This document shows, piece by piece, positions 1 to 10,912 of a stretch of 64,000 bases of DNA. The DNA lies in contig NZ_VFMK01000001.1 in NCBI RefSeq assembly GCF_006715025.1, positions 2,232,001 through 2,296,000 of the forward strand. Direction: 5' to 3'. Under the pieces are notes generated by a model. That model was not told where the DNA came from. It ran no database searches and saw nothing but the letters and a program-made list of their open reading frames with translations. The position numbers were made by a program, and so were the translations under genes. The stretch comes from Serratia fonticola. GTDB taxonomy: Bacteria; Pseudomonadota; Gammaproteobacteria; Enterobacterales; Enterobacteriaceae. Every line of letters starts with the position of its first letter. Position 1 is the stretch's first letter.

Positions 1-519
1 CACAATGCCGCGAGTGCGCGGGGTGATCTTGCTGCGGATATCGTCCAGATCCGGGAACCAGCCGGATTCTTCGTCGCAGATATAGTGCACGGCTTTGCCG
101 CTGGAAAGCGAGACTGCGGCTGTCCACAGGGGATAATCAGGCGCCGGTACCAGCATCTCGTCACCGATGTTAAGCAATGCCTGCATAGATTGCACGATCA
201 GTTCAGAGACACCGTTACCAATGTAGATATCCTCAACGGTCACATCCCGCATGTTGCGTGCCTGGTAGTGCTGCATGATCGCTTTACGTGCGGAGTAAAG
301 CCCTTTGGAGTCGCAATAGCCTTGTGCGGTCGGGAGATTGCGGATCACATCTACCAGGATTTCATCGGGGGCATCAAAACCAAAGGGGGCAGGGTTACCG
401 ATGTTCAGTTTGAGGACTTTGTTGCCTTCTTCTTCAAGACGCTTAGCTTCTTTGAGCACCGGGCCACGAATATCGTAGCAGACGTTGTCCAATTTGCTGG
501 ATTTCTCAATGGGGGACAT
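1..519 (-). CDS. alaA: Alanine aminotransferase AlaA, N-terminal 173 residues (partial)
   Basis: This gene runs off the left edge, so only the first 173 codons are present. The product is a PLP-dependent class I/II aminotransferase that makes alanine from pyruvate and glutamate in the cytoplasm. The translation begins MSPIEKSSKLDNVCYDIRGP and continues with LNIGNPAPFGFDAPDE and YIGNGVSELI, which match E. coli AlaA (YfbQ) almost residue for residue. The PLP lysine lies beyond the window. The ATG at 517-519 is the E. coli-equivalent start. The gene is divergent from lrhA, as in E. coli. Confidence 0.96.
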   Translation of the reverse strand, partial: MSPIEKSSKLDNVCYDIRGPVLKEAKRLEEEGNKVLKLNIGNPAPFGFDAPDEILVDVIRNLPTAQGYCDSKGLYSARKAIMQHYQARNMRDVTVEDIYIGNGVSELIVQSMQALLNIGDEMLVPAPDYPLWTAAVSLSSGKAVHYICDEESGWFPDLDDIRSKITPRTRGIV

Positions 520-1377
520 AGAAAGTTGGGCCTTTTGCTTACATAGGGGGCATTCCTACCGTGGAACACCGCAATCTGTCCAATGTACTCCTGGAGGACA
601 CGGTTTTGAAGGGTCATGCACGGCTTTGGTGCAAACGTTCAGCGTGAGCGGGTTTTTATGTGATGATGAGTCTGTCTTGTCTTATTTTGTGAAATAAAAC
701 ACTATTAAATTGATATTGATAAGGTTTTTAAACTAAAAAATGTGACGGTCTTCGTGAGCAATTCTTGACACGAGGAACGGTTGAGAAACGGTTGATGAGG
801 TGAGATGAATCCGAGGTGGTGAATCAACTGATAAGTAATTGTAAAAAGTTATGTGTATAGGAATTATCTTGTGGATGAAGATAGCTAACAATACCACAAT
901 TGTATTTAAGTGGAATTGCATTAGATTACCTTCACTAAATAACTTAAATTTTTTTTAAGTAAACATGAGGGGCTTATAGCGATGAAAATTCTTACCATTT
1001 GAATTTATTAAGTTAGATAATAAATGTGTCTGTGGATACGCCGCAGAATACTAATATTTTGCACAAAAAATGACAATGAAATCGGGGGGGCTACTCCTTG
1101 TACAGCACGATCCGTGAGGATAAGGTCAGGTTTGAAAGTATAAGATCCCCGATCTTTCCGCGCGTAAGCACTTTTCGTCGTAACTTTTGGCTTTATCAAT
1201 AAGCTACTGCGATAGATCTTGGATAAAAGGCGATAGAGATAACGAAATATAAGTAATTTTTTTGCCCTCCTCTAATGAGTGGGGTACTGTCATGTGTGAC
1301 GCTTGCCCTTTTAGCGGCGTCTTGGAAATACACCAGGGTAGTTTGTAAATTAGAATTTAAAAAGTGAAGAAAACACT
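520..1377. other. Long AT-rich divergent intergenic region alaA-lrhA
   Basis: This 858-bp stretch between two divergent genes contains no convincing coding sequence. It is AT-rich from about 660 to 1060, with runs such as the T/A tract near 950-960, so it is a plausible H-NS target (inference). It should hold the alaA promoter and a long lrhA leader. I could not assign a specific operator in it. Confidence 0.5.
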
Positions 1378-2313
1378 ATGACAAGTGCAAATCGTCCGAT
1401 ACTTAATCTCGACCTCGATCTGCTAAGAACCTTTGTTGCTGTTGCTGATTTGAATACGTTTGCGGCGGCTGCCGTCGCCGTGTGCCGTACTCAATCTGCG
1501 GTCAGCCAACAAATGCAGCGGTTAGAGCAATTGGTTGGCAAAGAGTTGTTTGCTCGCCATGGGCGCAATAAATTATTAACCGAACACGGTATTCAGCTTC
1601 TCGGCTATGCCAGAAAGATCCTGCGTTTTAACGATGAAGCCTGTACCTCGCTGATGTTCAACAATATCAAAGGTGTTCTGACCATTGGGGCATCTGATGA
1701 TACTGCTGATACCATCCTTCCTTTTCTGCTCAATCGTGTGACGTCGGTTTATCCCAAACTGGCCATTGATGTTCGGGTTAAACGCAGCCCGTTCATGATA
1801 GACATGTTGAAGAACGGTGAAGTGGATCTGGCGATTACCACCGTAGATACCGAAGGACATCCACATATTGTCCTGCGTACTTCTCCTACGCTGTGGTATT
1901 GCGCTGCGGATTATCACTTCCAGCCAGGGGAACCGATCCCTCTGGTCGTGATGGACGAGCCAAGTCCATTCCGCACTATGGCCATCAAACATCTGGAAGC
2001 GGCCGGCATTGCCTGGCGTATTGCCTACGTCGCTTCAACGCTGTCGGCAGTTCGGGCAGCGTGCAGAGCCGGTTTGGGGGTCACTGCGCGGCCTATCGAA
2101 ATGATGAGCCCGGATCTGCGAGTGCTAGGGGCGGCAGAGGGATTACCGCATCTGCCTGACACACAATATGCACTGTGTAAAGACATGAAGTGTGAGAACG
2201 AATTGGCGATGGCGATTTTCAGTGCCGTACAAAATGGCAATGAGACTTACCATTTCAGCGGAGACTCTGCTGCTATCGAAGATGACTCCTGTCTGGTCGA
2301 AGGAGATGAATAA
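1378..2313 (+). CDS. lrhA: LysR-type transcriptional regulator LrhA
   Basis: The product is a LysR-family DNA-binding regulator of 311 residues. In E. coli, LrhA represses the flagellar master operon flhDC and affects RpoS level and type 1 fimbriae. The N-terminal winged helix-turn-helix (about residues 12-70, with [20 protein letters not shown]) is nearly identical to E. coli LrhA. The effector domain is conserved up to [16 protein letters not shown]. The last 40 residues diverge, as is usual in this family. The start is ATG at 1378, followed by the conserved [18 protein letters not shown]. It lies upstream of nuo in the same direction but is separated from it by a strong terminator and about 700 bp. 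Confidence 0.95.
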   Translation: MTSANRPILNLDLDLLRTFVAVADLNTFAAAAVAVCRTQSAVSQQMQRLEQLVGKELFARHGRNKLLTEHGIQLLGYARKILRFNDEACTSLMFNNIKGVLTIGASDDTADTILPFLLNRVTSVYPKLAIDVRVKRSPFMIDMLKNGEVDLAITTVDTEGHPHIVLRTSPTLWYCAADYHFQPGEPIPLVVMDEPSPFRTMAIKHLEAAGIAWRIAYVASTLSAVRAACRAGLGVTARPIEMMSPDLRVLGAAEGLPHLPDTQYALCKDMKCENELAMAIFSAVQNGNETYHFSGDSAAIEDDSCLVEGDE

Positions 2314-2343
2314 CCTCCTGGCTAACCAATAGCTTTCTGAAAA

Positions 2344-2369
2344 CCTCCGCCTCGGCGGAGGTTTTTTTT
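2344..2369 (+). terminator. Rho-independent terminator of lrhA
   Basis: A 7-bp GC-rich stem (CCTCCGC / GCGGAGG, extendable by two A-T pairs) with a four-base loop is followed by eight T residues. It lies 30 bp after the lrhA stop. Confidence 0.9.
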
Positions 2370-2833
2370 ATCTGGAACAGAGAAAATTGATGATTATGCG
2401 TATTTGGCAGGAATAATTACACGAAAGCGCTATTTGTTTCGTTAATTTTGGTCGTCAGGTGAGAAGCTGGTTATCAAAAAAACAGTTTGTCTATTTTTTG
2501 TTCAATAATAACAAGGGGGTAAAAGCCTGGAGTTGGTAAGGCTATTTTGATACCTTATTGCGGGTTTTTTTTATCCAGATTTGACAAAAATTAGTAAACT
2601 GCCACACTTTTTTTGAGGTTTTCTGCCTGAAACGTGCCCTGGATCAAAAAAATACCCCTAGGTAGTGAGTGGAAGAACAGGGAAATCCTGAGAGAATGGT
2701 ATAGTAAAACTGAAATATGTACGCTGGTTTATATCTATCTGTTTCTACACCGTCATTGACTGACACGATTTAGCCTAAAGCTGGCGCATCAAATGTTAAT
2801 CAAATGACTGGAATGTAAACTAATGTGTAGATT

Positions 2834-2855
2834 CTTTTGTCAAAGTTGACAAAAG
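2834..2855. promoter_or_regulatory. 22-bp perfect palindrome upstream of nuoA
   Basis: Two 10-bp inverted arms, CTTTTGTCAA and TTGACAAAAG, are separated by AG. The right arm contains TTGACA, a consensus -35 hexamer. The element ends 165 bp before nuoA. It has the form of an operator for a dimeric regulator; which regulator is unknown. Confidence 0.45.
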
Positions 2856-3020
2856 GTTATAGAAAGGAGTAAAAAGCCCACAGTAAAACGCTGCCTAACT
2901 CTCTGTAAAAGCAGTGTGTTTGTGTGGTTATTTATCCTTCCCTTAAATCGATGTGGTGCACTAACTGCCAGTAACAAGAGCAGAGCGATCGACGCCACTT
3001 TTGATGAGTAAGCATAGAGT

Positions 3021-3461
3021 ATGTCAACAACCACTGAAGTTATCGCTCATCACTGGGCGTTCGCCGTATTTCTTGTCATGGCAATCGGGCTCTGCGGCGT
3101 TATGCTGCTGGGTGCGTTCTTCTTGGGCGGGAGAGCCCGGGCTCGTGCTAAAAACACCCCCTACGAATCTGGGATCGACTCGGTTGGTTCTGCGCGTATG
3201 CGTCTTTCCGCCAAGTTTTACCTGGTCGCCATGTTCTTCGTTATTTTCGATGTTGAAGCCTTATACCTGTATGCCTGGTCGGTCTCCATTCGTGAGAGCG
3301 GTTGGGTAGGCTTTATCGAAGCCACCATTTTCATTTTGGTGTTATTGGCTGGGTTGGTTTATCTGGTGCGTATCGGCGCATTGGATTGGACTCCGGTGCG
3401 CTCCAAGCGCCAGAGCAAACCAGGCACAATCAAGAACGCTAGCAACAGTCATCCGCAGTAA
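3021..3461 (+). CDS. nuoA: NADH-quinone oxidoreductase subunit A
   Basis: This is a small membrane subunit of complex I, in the proton-pumping arm near the quinone site. Its 146 residues contain three hydrophobic segments (about 14-40, 66-90 and 97-118). The family-typical loop with [20 protein letters not shown] carries the conserved E-S-G motif. It is the first gene of nuoABCDEFGHIJKLMN, 15 bp from nuoB. Length and sequence match E. coli NuoA (147 residues). The ATG at 3021 gives [14 protein letters not shown], aligned with the E. coli start. Confidence 0.97.
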   Translation: MSTTTEVIAHHWAFAVFLVMAIGLCGVMLLGAFFLGGRARARAKNTPYESGIDSVGSARMRLSAKFYLVAMFFVIFDVEALYLYAWSVSIRESGWVGFIEATIFILVLLAGLVYLVRIGALDWTPVRSKRQSKPGTIKNASNSHPQ

Positions 3462-3476
3462 CAGCGAGGCATTAAG

Positions 3477-4151
3477 ATGGACTATACGCTCACCCGCATA
3501 GACCCGAACGGTGAGAATGACCGTTATCCCCTGCAAAAACAGGAGATCGTTGGCGATCCCCTTGAGCAGCAGGTTCACCGTACTGTTTACATGGGTAAAC
3601 TCGAACATGCTTTGCATGACATGGTGAACTGGGGGCGTAAAAACTCTCTTTGGCCGTATAACTTTGGCCTTTCGTGCTGTTATGTGGAAATGGTGACTTC
3701 GTTTACCGCCGTTCACGACGTTGCGCGTTTCGGTGCGGAAGTGTTACGTGCCTCCCCACGTCAGGCAGACTTTATGGTGGTTGCGGGAACCTGTTTCACC
3801 AAGATGGCCCCGGTTATTCAGCGCCTGTACGAACAGATGCTTGAGCCTAAATGGGTGATCTCCATGGGCGCCTGTGCCAACTCCGGCGGCATGTACGATA
3901 TCTACTCGGTAGTACAGGGTGTGGATAAATTCCTGCCAGTCGATGTGTACATCCCTGGCTGCCCACCGCGTCCGGAAGCTTACATGCAGGCTTTGTTGCT
4001 GTTGCAGGAATCGATCGGTAAAGAGCGCCGTCCGCTGTCCTGGGTTGTTGGCGACCAGGGCGTTTATCGCGCCAATATGCAGTCTGAAAAAGAGCGTAAG
4101 CACGGCGAGCGTATTGCGGTAACTAACCTCCGTTCGCCTGACGAGATTTAA
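3477..4151 (+). CDS. nuoB: NADH-quinone oxidoreductase subunit B (N2 cluster)
   Basis: The 224-residue subunit binds the terminal [4Fe-4S] cluster N2, which hands electrons to quinone. The cluster ligands are visible as the tandem cysteines in [11 protein letters not shown], the cysteine in [12 protein letters not shown] and the cysteine in [11 protein letters not shown]. This peripheral-arm protein sits at the membrane interface. A 98-bp gap with a 7-bp hairpin (4173-4179 with 4194-4200) separates it from nuoCD, which is more than elsewhere in this operon half. Confidence 0.97.
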   Translation: MDYTLTRIDPNGENDRYPLQKQEIVGDPLEQQVHRTVYMGKLEHALHDMVNWGRKNSLWPYNFGLSCCYVEMVTSFTAVHDVARFGAEVLRASPRQADFMVVAGTCFTKMAPVIQRLYEQMLEPKWVISMGACANSGGMYDIYSVVQGVDKFLPVDVYIPGCPPRPEAYMQALLLLQESIGKERRPLSWVVGDQGVYRANMQSEKERKHGERIAVTNLRSPDEI

Positions 4152-4249
4152 AAATTGCGGATAAACGGTAATCTCGTTGCCTATGAGTGGTAACAACGAG
4201 TAGTTAAGCTTGCAATAAAAATGGCCATTTAATGTGGTGAAAAAAAACT

Positions 4250-6055
4250 ATGACAGATTTAACGACGCACGAAGCCCAGCCTGCCCGGCCTACATGGGAA
4301 ACCAGAGATCATCTTGATGATCCGGTGATCGGCGAACTGCGCAACCGTTTTGGGCCGGAAGCCTTTACTGTTCAGCCCACCCGTACCGGTATGCCCGTGG
4401 TATGGGTCAAACCTGACCAGTTACTGGAAGTAATGACGTTTTTGAGAAAACAGCCGAAGCCTTACGTCATGCTGTTCGATCTGCATGGCGTTGACGAGCG
4501 TCTTCGTACCCATCGCCAAGGCTTGCCTGCTGCAGACTTCTCTGTTTTCTATCATCTGATTTCCATCGAACGTAACCGTGACATCATGCTGAAAGTGGCG
4601 CTGTCTGAAAAAGACCTGCACGTGCCCACAGCAACCAAAGTGTTTCCAAATGCCAACTGGTATGAGCGTGAAACCTGGGAGATGTTCGGCATTACCTTCG
4701 ACGGCCACCCGCACCTGACGCGCATCATGATGCCGCAGAGTTGGGAAGGCCACCCGCTGCGTAAAGATTATCCGGCACGCGCCACCGAGTTCGATCCCTT
4801 TGTGTTGACCAAACAGAAAGAAGATCTGGAGATGGAGTCGCTGAAGTTTAAGCCGGAAGAGTGGGGTATGAAGCGTGGCACCGAGAATGAGGACTTTATG
4901 TTCCTTAACCTTGGCCCGAACCACCCATCCTCACACGGCGCGTTCCGTATCATTCTGCAGTTGGATGGTGAAGAGATCGTCGACTGCGTACCGGATGTGG
5001 GTTATCACCACCGTGGTGCCGAGAAGATGGGCGAGCGTCAATCCTGGCACAGCTTCATTCCGTACACTGACCGTATTGAGTACCTCGGCGGCTGCGTCAA
5101 TGAGATGCCTTATGTGCTGGCGGTTGAAAAGCTGGCCGGGATCGTCGTGCCAGATCGCGTCAATACGATCCGCGTGATGCTCTCCGAGCTGTTCCGCATC
5201 AACAGCCATCTGTTGTACATCAGTACCTTTATCCAGGACGTGGGGGCCATGACCCCGGTGTTCTTCGCCTTTACCGATCGTCAGAAAGTTTACGACCTGG
5301 TGGAAGCGATCACCGGTTTCCGTATGCACCCTGCCTGGTTCCGTATTGGTGGTGTGGCGCATGACCTGCCACGTGGCTGGGATCGTCTGCTGCGTGACTT
5401 CCTTGACTGGATGCCGAAACGCCTGGATTCCTACGTTAAAGCTGCATTGCAAAACTCCATTCTGAAAGGCCGTTCTATCGGCGTTGCTTCTTACAACGCG
5501 AAAGAAGCGCTGGAATGGGGCGTGACCGGTGCTGGCCTGCGTGCCACCGGTGTTGAGTTTGACGTGCGTAAATGGCGTCCTTACTCCGGCTACGAAAACT
5601 TCGATTTCGAGGTGCCAGTCGGTGACGGTAACAGCGACTGTTACACTCGCGTGATGCTGAAAGTCGAAGAGCTGCGCCAGAGCCTGCGTATTCTTGAGCA
5701 GTGTCTGAACAACATGCCGGAAGGCCCGTTCAAGGCCGATCATCCGCTGACTACGCCACCGCCGAAAGAGCGCACGTTGCAGCATATTGAAACGCTGATC
5801 ACTCACTTCCTGCAGGTTTCCTGGGGGCCGGTGATGCCAGCCAACGAATCATTCCAGATGGTTGAAGCCACCAAAGGGATCAACAGCTACTACCTGACCA
5901 GCGACGGCAGCACCATGAGCTATCGCACCAGGATACGTACGCCAAGCTATGCTCACCTGCAGCAGATTCCTGCGGTGATCCGTGGCAGCCTGGTCTCCGA
6001 CCTGATCGTCTATCTGGGTAGTATCGATTTTGTAATGTCAGATGTGGACCGCTAA
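4250..6055 (+). CDS. nuoC: NADH-quinone oxidoreductase fused subunit C/D
   Basis: The 601-residue protein fuses NuoC (about residues 1-200, the 30-kDa subunit with [13 protein letters not shown] and HPLRKDYP) to NuoD (about 205-601, the 49-kDa subunit that forms the quinone-binding cavity with NuoB). The fusion is standard in enterobacteria. NuoD landmarks are [27 protein letters not shown] and the C-terminal [15 protein letters not shown] 4250 follows a purine-rich tract and gives the same N-terminus as E. coli. The gap to nuoE is 2 bp. The gene is also called nuoCD. Confidence 0.97.
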   Translation: MTDLTTHEAQPARPTWETRDHLDDPVIGELRNRFGPEAFTVQPTRTGMPVVWVKPDQLLEVMTFLRKQPKPYVMLFDLHGVDERLRTHRQGLPAADFSVFYHLISIERNRDIMLKVALSEKDLHVPTATKVFPNANWYERETWEMFGITFDGHPHLTRIMMPQSWEGHPLRKDYPARATEFDPFVLTKQKEDLEMESLKFKPEEWGMKRGTENEDFMFLNLGPNHPSSHGAFRIILQLDGEEIVDCVPDVGYHHRGAEKMGERQSWHSFIPYTDRIEYLGGCVNEMPYVLAVEKLAGIVVPDRVNTIRVMLSELFRINSHLLYISTFIQDVGAMTPVFFAFTDRQKVYDLVEAITGFRMHPAWFRIGGVAHDLPRGWDRLLRDFLDWMPKRLDSYVKAALQNSILKGRSIGVASYNAKEALEWGVTGAGLRATGVEFDVRKWRPYSGYENFDFEVPVGDGNSDCYTRVMLKVEELRQSLRILEQCLNNMPEGPFKADHPLTTPPPKERTLQHIETLITHFLQVSWGPVMPANESFQMVEATKGINSYYLTSDGSTMSYRTRIRTPSYAHLQQIPAVIRGSLVSDLIVYLGSIDFVMSDVDR

Positions 6056-6057
6056 CT

Positions 6058-6609
6058 ATGCATGATCATAACGATAATCACGCAATCAACGATGCGCATG
6101 ACGCCACCAATGCAGCCGCTCCTCAGAGCGGCGCTGATGCATTTGTGCTGAGCGCGGAAGAACGTGATGCGATCGAGCACGAAAAGCACCATTACGAGGA
6201 TCCGCGCGCCGCTTCCATTGAAGCACTGAAAATTGTGCAGAAGCAGCGTGGCTGGGTACCGGATGGAGCGATTTATGCCATCGCGGAAGTGCTGGGCATC
6301 CCTGCCAGCGACGTAGAAGGCGTGGCCACGTTCTACAGCCAGATTTTCCGTCAGCCAGTAGGACGTCACGTGATCCGTTATTGTGACAGCGTTGTTTGTC
6401 ACATCAACGGCTACCAGGGCATTCAAGCCGCGCTGGAAAAGAAACTCAACATCAAACCGGGTCAAACCACCTTTGATGGTCGTTTCACTCTGCTGCCAAC
6501 CTGCTGTCTGGGTAACTGCGATAAAGGCCCGAATATGATGATCGATGACGATACTCATGCTCATCTGACGCCTGAAAACGCGGTCGAACTGTTGGAGCGG
6601 TATAAATGA
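6058..6609 (+). CDS. nuoE: NADH-quinone oxidoreductase subunit E with His/Asp-rich N-terminal extension
   Basis: This is the 24-kDa-type subunit of the NADH dehydrogenase module, with a [2Fe-2S] cluster. The four ligand cysteines are in [12 protein letters not shown] and [13 protein letters not shown]. At 183 residues it is 17 longer than E. coli NuoE as recalled. The extra residues are N-terminal and rich in His, Asp and Asn ([18 protein letters not shown]). No alternative ATG or GTG with a good ribosome-binding site lies just upstream of the conserved part, so the extension is probably real. It overlaps nuoF by 4 bp. Confidence 0.95.
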   Translation: MHDHNDNHAINDAHDATNAAAPQSGADAFVLSAEERDAIEHEKHHYEDPRAASIEALKIVQKQRGWVPDGAIYAIAEVLGIPASDVEGVATFYSQIFRQPVGRHVIRYCDSVVCHINGYQGIQAALEKKLNIKPGQTTFDGRFTLLPTCCLGNCDKGPNMMIDDDTHAHLTPENAVELLERYK

Positions 6610-7958
6610 TGATGGATATCAAACGTACTGCAGAAATGCACCCGCTGACCTGGCGCCTGCGTGACGATAAACAGCCGGTATGGCTGGATGAATATCGCAG
6701 CAAGAACGGTTATCAGGGGGCAGAAAAAGCCCTTAAAGGCATGGCCGCCGACGACATCGTCACCCTGGTGAAAGATGCCGGGCTGAAAGGCCGTGGTGGT
6801 GCAGGTTTCTCCACCGGTTTGAAGTGGAGCCTGATGCCGAAAGACGAATCCATGAATATCCGTTACCTGCTGTGTAACGCCGATGAAATGGAGCCGGGCA
6901 CCTATAAAGACCGTCTGCTGATGGAGCAACTGCCGCACCTGTTGGTGGAAGGCATGCTGATTTCGGCATTCGCGCTGAAAGCCTACCGGGGGTACATCTT
7001 CCTGCGTGGCGAATACGTCGAGGCTGCAGTGCATCTGCGCCGTGCGATTGCGGAAGCTACCGAAGCTGGCCTGCTGGGCAAAAATATCATGGGCAGCGGC
7101 TTTGACTTCGAGCTGTTTGTGCACACCGGTGCAGGTCGTTACATCTGCGGTGAAGAAACGGCGCTGATCAACTCACTGGAAGGCCGCCGTGCCAACCCGC
7201 GCTCCAAGCCGCCATTCCCAGCTTCCGTGGGTGTATGGGGCAAACCGACCTGCGTGAACAACGTGGAGACCCTGTGTAACGTGCCTGCCATCCTCGAGCA
7301 TGGTGTGGACTGGTATAAAGGGATCTCCGCCGGTAAGAGTAACGACGCCGGTACCAAACTGATGGGCTTCTCTGGCAGGGTGAAAAACCCAGGCGTCTGG
7401 GAACTGCCGTTTGGTACTACTGCGCGTGAAATTCTGGAAGATTACGCCGGCGGCATGCGTGATGGCCTGAAATTTAAAGCCTGGCAGCCGGGCGGGGCGG
7501 GTACTGACTTCCTGACCGCCGATCACCTGGATCTGCCCATGGACTTCGAGCACATCGGTAAAGCCGGTAGCCGTTTGGGCACCGCGCTGGCGATGGCGGT
7601 GGATCACGAAATTGGCATGGTGCCTCTGGTGCGTAACCTGGAAGAGTTCTTTGCCCGTGAGTCCTGCGGCTGGTGTACACCGTGCCGTGACGGCTTGCCA
7701 TGGAGCGTGAAAATCCTGCGTGCTTTGGAAAGGGGCGAAGGCCAGCCGGGGGATATCGAAACCCTCGAGCAGCTGTGCCGCTCCCTCGGCCCAGGTAAAA
7801 CCTTCTGCGCCCATGCGCCAGGTGCCGTAGAGCCACTGCAAAGCGCGATTAAATATTTCCGTGACGAGTTTGAAGCGGGTATCGCCCCTCAGTACCTGGG
7901 CAATGTCCAGACGATTGGCGGCATTCAGCCAAACAACTTGTTAAAACAGCGCTGGTAA
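6606..7958 (+). CDS. nuoF: NADH-quinone oxidoreductase subunit F (FMN, NADH site)
   Basis: This is the catalytic subunit that oxidises NADH through FMN and passes electrons to cluster N3. The glycine-rich nucleotide-binding loop [10 protein letters not shown] is at about residues 62-71. The N3 ligands are C354, C357 and C360 (SCGWCTPC) and C401 (TFCAHA), the canonical spacing. The length is 450 residues, against 445 in E. coli. The ATG overlaps the nuoE stop. It is followed by a 218-bp gap holding a palindromic repeat, which is unusual inside this operon. Confidence 0.97.
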   Translation: MMMDIKRTAEMHPLTWRLRDDKQPVWLDEYRSKNGYQGAEKALKGMAADDIVTLVKDAGLKGRGGAGFSTGLKWSLMPKDESMNIRYLLCNADEMEPGTYKDRLLMEQLPHLLVEGMLISAFALKAYRGYIFLRGEYVEAAVHLRRAIAEATEAGLLGKNIMGSGFDFELFVHTGAGRYICGEETALINSLEGRRANPRSKPPFPASVGVWGKPTCVNNVETLCNVPAILEHGVDWYKGISAGKSNDAGTKLMGFSGRVKNPGVWELPFGTTAREILEDYAGGMRDGLKFKAWQPGGAGTDFLTADHLDLPMDFEHIGKAGSRLGTALAMAVDHEIGMVPLVRNLEEFFARESCGWCTPCRDGLPWSVKILRALERGEGQPGDIETLEQLCRSLGPGKTFCAHAPGAVEPLQSAIKYFRDEFEAGIAPQYLGNVQTIGGIQPNNLLKQRW

Positions 7959-8036
7959 TCCGTTGGGCAAAGGAGAGGCGTTAAATTTGGTCTCTCAATG
8001 CATCGGCTTAGAAAGTTTTTATAATTAACGCTTGAA

Positions 8037-8151
8037 AAATAACCGAAGCGTTTACGTGGCGGCAAGGCGACAACTGAGAGAAGCACCGGTAAATGACCGA
8101 TGTGAACGAAGGTCGCCAACACCGCCGCAGCGTAAAGGATGAAGGTTATTT
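8037..8151. repeat. 115-bp imperfect palindrome in the nuoF-nuoG gap (degenerate ERIC-like)
   Basis: The ends AAATAACC (8037-8044) and GGTTATTT (8144-8151) are inverted. Internal inverted segments are TTTACG/CGTAAA, GGCGG/CCGCC and GGCGAC/GTCGCC. The pieces GGCGGCAAG and GCCAACAC recall the arms of ERIC elements, but the usual ERIC core is absent. It therefore looks like a diverged ERIC or a related family. It contains an ATG at 8093, in frame with nuoG, that could mislead gene callers. Confidence 0.65.
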
Positions 8152-8176
8152 CAGGCCACTTGGAAGCATGCTGACT

Positions 8177-10912
8177 ATGGCTACGATTCATGTAGACGGC
8201 AAAGAATACGACGTAGATGGAGCCGACAACCTGTTGCAGGCGTGTCTCTCTCTCGGGCTCGATATTCCTTACTTTTGCTGGCATCCGGCGCTTGGAAGCG
8301 TCGGCGCTTGCCGCCAATGTGCGGTAAAGCAATACCAAAACGCGGACGATACGCGTGGCCGTTTGGTGATGTCCTGTATGACACCGGCATCCGATGGAAC
8401 CTTTATTTCCATTGATGACGCAGAAGCCAAACAGTTCCGTGAGAGCGTGGTCGAGTGGTTGATGACCAACCACCCGCACGACTGCCCGGTATGTGAAGAA
8501 GGCGGTAACTGTCACCTGCAGGATATGACAGTAATGACCGGCCACAGCTTCCGCAAATACCGCTTCAGTAAGCGTACCCACAACAACCAGGAGCTGGGGC
8601 CATTTATCTCTCATGAGATGAACCGCTGTATCGCCTGTTACCGTTGTGTGCGTTATTACAAAGATTACGCGGATGGCACCGACTTTGGGGTATACGGCGC
8701 GCACGATAACGTCTATTTCGGCCGTCCGGAAAGCGGCACGCTGGAAAGCGAGTTTTCCGGTAACCTGGTAGAAGTGTGCCCAACCGGCGTATTCACTGAC
8801 AAAACGCACTCTGAGCGCTACAACCGTAAGTGGGACATGCAGTTTGCCCCGAGCATCTGTCAGCAATGCAGCATCGGTTGTAACACCAGCCCGGGTGAGC
8901 GTTATGGCGAACTACGTCGTATCGAAAACCGTTACAACGGCAGCGTGAACCACTACTTCCTGTGTGACCGTGGTCGTTTTGGCTATGGTTATGTGAACCT
9001 GAAGGATCGCCCTCGTCAGCCGCAACAACTGCGTGGCAACGACTGGATGACCCTGAACGCCGAGCAAGCGATGCAGGGGGCGGCAGATATTCTGCGCCAG
9101 GCGAAGAAAACCATCGGTATCGGTTCACCGCGTGCCAGCCTGGAAAGCAACTTTGCGCTGCGTGAGCTGGTCGGTGCAGAGAACTTCTATACCGGTATCA
9201 GCCAGGCCGAACAACAACGCTTGAGTTTGATGCTCAACGTGTTGAAAAACAGCGGCGTTTATACCCCGACGCTGCGTGAAATCGAAAGTTACGACGCGGT
9301 GCTGGTATTGGGTGAAGATCTGACCCAGACCGGTGCGCGTATCGCACTTTCCGTCCGTCAGGCGGTGAAAGGCAAAGCACGCGCGATGGCTGCGGCACAA
9401 CGCGTTGCCGATTGGCAGATCGCGGCGGTGCAAACCATCGGGCAGCATGCCAAACACCCGCTGTTCGTCACTAACGTTGATAACACCCGTCTGGACGACA
9501 TCGCCGCCTGGAATTACCGCGCGCCGGTTGATGAACAAGCTCGTTTAGGCTTCGCTATCGCCCACGCGCTGGATGAATCAGCACCGGCAGTGAGCGATCT
9601 GGCCGAAGGCCTGAGCAAGAAGATTGACGTGATCGTGCAGGCTTTGGCAGGTGCGCAGAAGCCGTTGATCGTCACCGGCAGCAATGCGGGTAGTGAGGCG
9701 ATCATTGAAGCGGCAGCCAACATCGCCAAGGCGCTGAAAGGCCGTGGTTCTAACGTTGGTATCACCTTTGTTGCCGCTGCGGCCAACAGCCTCGGTGTTG
9801 CGATGATTGGTGGGGGCTCGCTTGATGAGGCGCTGGAGCAACTGGAAAGTGGGGCAGCCGATACCGCCATCGTGATGGAGAACGATCTCTACCGTCATGC
9901 ACCGGCGGCCAAAGTGGATGCCGCATTGGCGAAGGTCAGTAACCTGATCGTTGCCGATCATCAGCGTACCAGCGTTATGGATAAAGCCAACCTGATCCTG
10001 TCTGCCGCCAGTTTTGCAGAGAGTGACGGTACGCTGGTCAACCAGGAAGGCCGCGCACAGCGCTTCTTCCAGGTGTACGACCCGGCTTATTACGATGATG
10101 CCAAGAAAAATATCCACAGCGTGATGTTGGAAAGCTGGCGTTGGATGCACTCGCTGCATTCCACTTACACCAGCCGCCATGTTGACTGGACTCAGCTTGA
10201 CGACGTGATTGAAGCCTGCGTGGCCGCCTTGCCACAGCTGCAGGGTATTGTTGACGCCGCGCCGGATGCCAACTTCCGCATCAGTGGTCAGAAGCTGGCC
10301 CGTTCTCCGCACCGCTACAGTGGCCGTACCGCGATGCGCGCCAACATCAGCGTGCATGAGCCGCGTCAGCCGCAGGATAAAGACACCATGTTCGCCTTCT
10401 CAATGGAAGGGAACAACAGCCCGCTGGCAGACCGTCAGCAGATCCCATTCGCCTGGGCACCGGGCTGGAACTCACCGCAGGCATGGAACAAGTTCCAGGC
10501 AGAAGTGGGTGGCAAGCTGCGCCATGGCGATCCGGGTATCCGTCTGATTGAAGCAGGGGAGGGCAACCTCGCTTACTTCACCGGGATCCCTGCCGCTTTC
10601 AACGCGGAAGGTTGGCGTGTTGCGCCGTATTACCACCTGTTCGGCAGTGATGAGATGTCACAGCGTTCAGCGGTGATCCAGCAGCGTATGCCGCAAGCTT
10701 ATGTGATGGTTAACGTCGCAGATGCTGCGCAACTTGGCGTGAATGCGGGTGCGTTGGTGGAGTTCAGCTGTGCCGGTCAGACGCTGCGTTTGCCAGTACG
10801 CCTGAGTGAAACCCTGAGCCAAGGCCAGGTTGGTTTGCCGCTTGGCTTGCCAGGGATCCCGCCAATTCTGGTGGGTGCAACGGTTGAAAATCTGCGGGAG
10901 GCAGCACGATGA
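8177..10912 (+). CDS. nuoG: NADH-quinone oxidoreductase subunit G
   Basis: This large iron-sulfur subunit of 911 residues links NuoEF to the connecting arm. An N-terminal [2Fe-2S] ferredoxin domain ([19 protein letters not shown]) is followed by the histidine-containing N5 motif ([18 protein letters not shown]). Next come [14 protein letters not shown] and the extra N7 cluster CQQCSIGC, then a molybdopterin-oxidoreductase-like fold without molybdenum. I chose ATG 8177 ([13 protein letters not shown]) because it aligns with E. coli and has GGAAG 10 nt upstream. The reading frame is open back to 8093, but those 28 codons lie mostly in the palindromic repeat. It overlaps nuoH by 4 bp. Confidence 0.97.
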   Translation: MATIHVDGKEYDVDGADNLLQACLSLGLDIPYFCWHPALGSVGACRQCAVKQYQNADDTRGRLVMSCMTPASDGTFISIDDAEAKQFRESVVEWLMTNHPHDCPVCEEGGNCHLQDMTVMTGHSFRKYRFSKRTHNNQELGPFISHEMNRCIACYRCVRYYKDYADGTDFGVYGAHDNVYFGRPESGTLESEFSGNLVEVCPTGVFTDKTHSERYNRKWDMQFAPSICQQCSIGCNTSPGERYGELRRIENRYNGSVNHYFLCDRGRFGYGYVNLKDRPRQPQQLRGNDWMTLNAEQAMQGAADILRQAKKTIGIGSPRASLESNFALRELVGAENFYTGISQAEQQRLSLMLNVLKNSGVYTPTLREIESYDAVLVLGEDLTQTGARIALSVRQAVKGKARAMAAAQRVADWQIAAVQTIGQHAKHPLFVTNVDNTRLDDIAAWNYRAPVDEQARLGFAIAHALDESAPAVSDLAEGLSKKIDVIVQALAGAQKPLIVTGSNAGSEAIIEAAANIAKALKGRGSNVGITFVAAAANSLGVAMIGGGSLDEALEQLESGAADTAIVMENDLYRHAPAAKVDAALAKVSNLIVADHQRTSVMDKANLILSAASFAESDGTLVNQEGRAQRFFQVYDPAYYDDAKKNIHSVMLESWRWMHSLHSTYTSRHVDWTQLDDVIEACVAALPQLQGIVDAAPDANFRISGQKLARSPHRYSGRTAMRANISVHEPRQPQDKDTMFAFSMEGNNSPLADRQQIPFAWAPGWNSPQAWNKFQAEVGGKLRHGDPGIRLIEAGEGNLAYFTGIPAAFNAEGWRVAPYYHLFGSDEMSQRSAVIQQRMPQAYVMVNVADAAQLGVNAGALVEFSCAGQTLRLPVRLSETLSQGQVGLPLGLPGIPPILVGATVENLREAAR

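Larger units (their letters stand above)
2314..3020 (+). promoter_or_regulatory. nuo operon upstream region
   Basis: This 707-bp region before nuoA begins with the lrhA terminator and contains no gene. In E. coli the nuo promoter region is controlled by NarL, ArcA, FNR, IHF and Fis. Here one sequence, TACCCCT at 2653-2659, fits the NarL heptamer TACYYMT exactly, but a properly spaced partner is not evident. A 22-bp palindrome at 2834-2855 is listed separately. I cannot fix the transcription start. Confidence 0.6.

Noticed and set aside
2540..2600. FNR-like half site TTGATACCTTATTG and a TTGACA -35 in the nuo leader
   Set aside because: Only one half of the FNR palindrome fits, and no suitable -10 follows the TTGACA at 2581.
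4931..5806. A 291-codon minus-strand frame opposite nuoCD
   Set aside because: It lies entirely inside a highly conserved gene, and the composition is typical of reverse-complement GC-rich codons.
7925..8866. A 313-codon minus-strand frame across nuoF-nuoG
   Set aside because: It spans the repeat and the conserved start of nuoG in antisense, with no ribosome-binding site and no recognisable domain.
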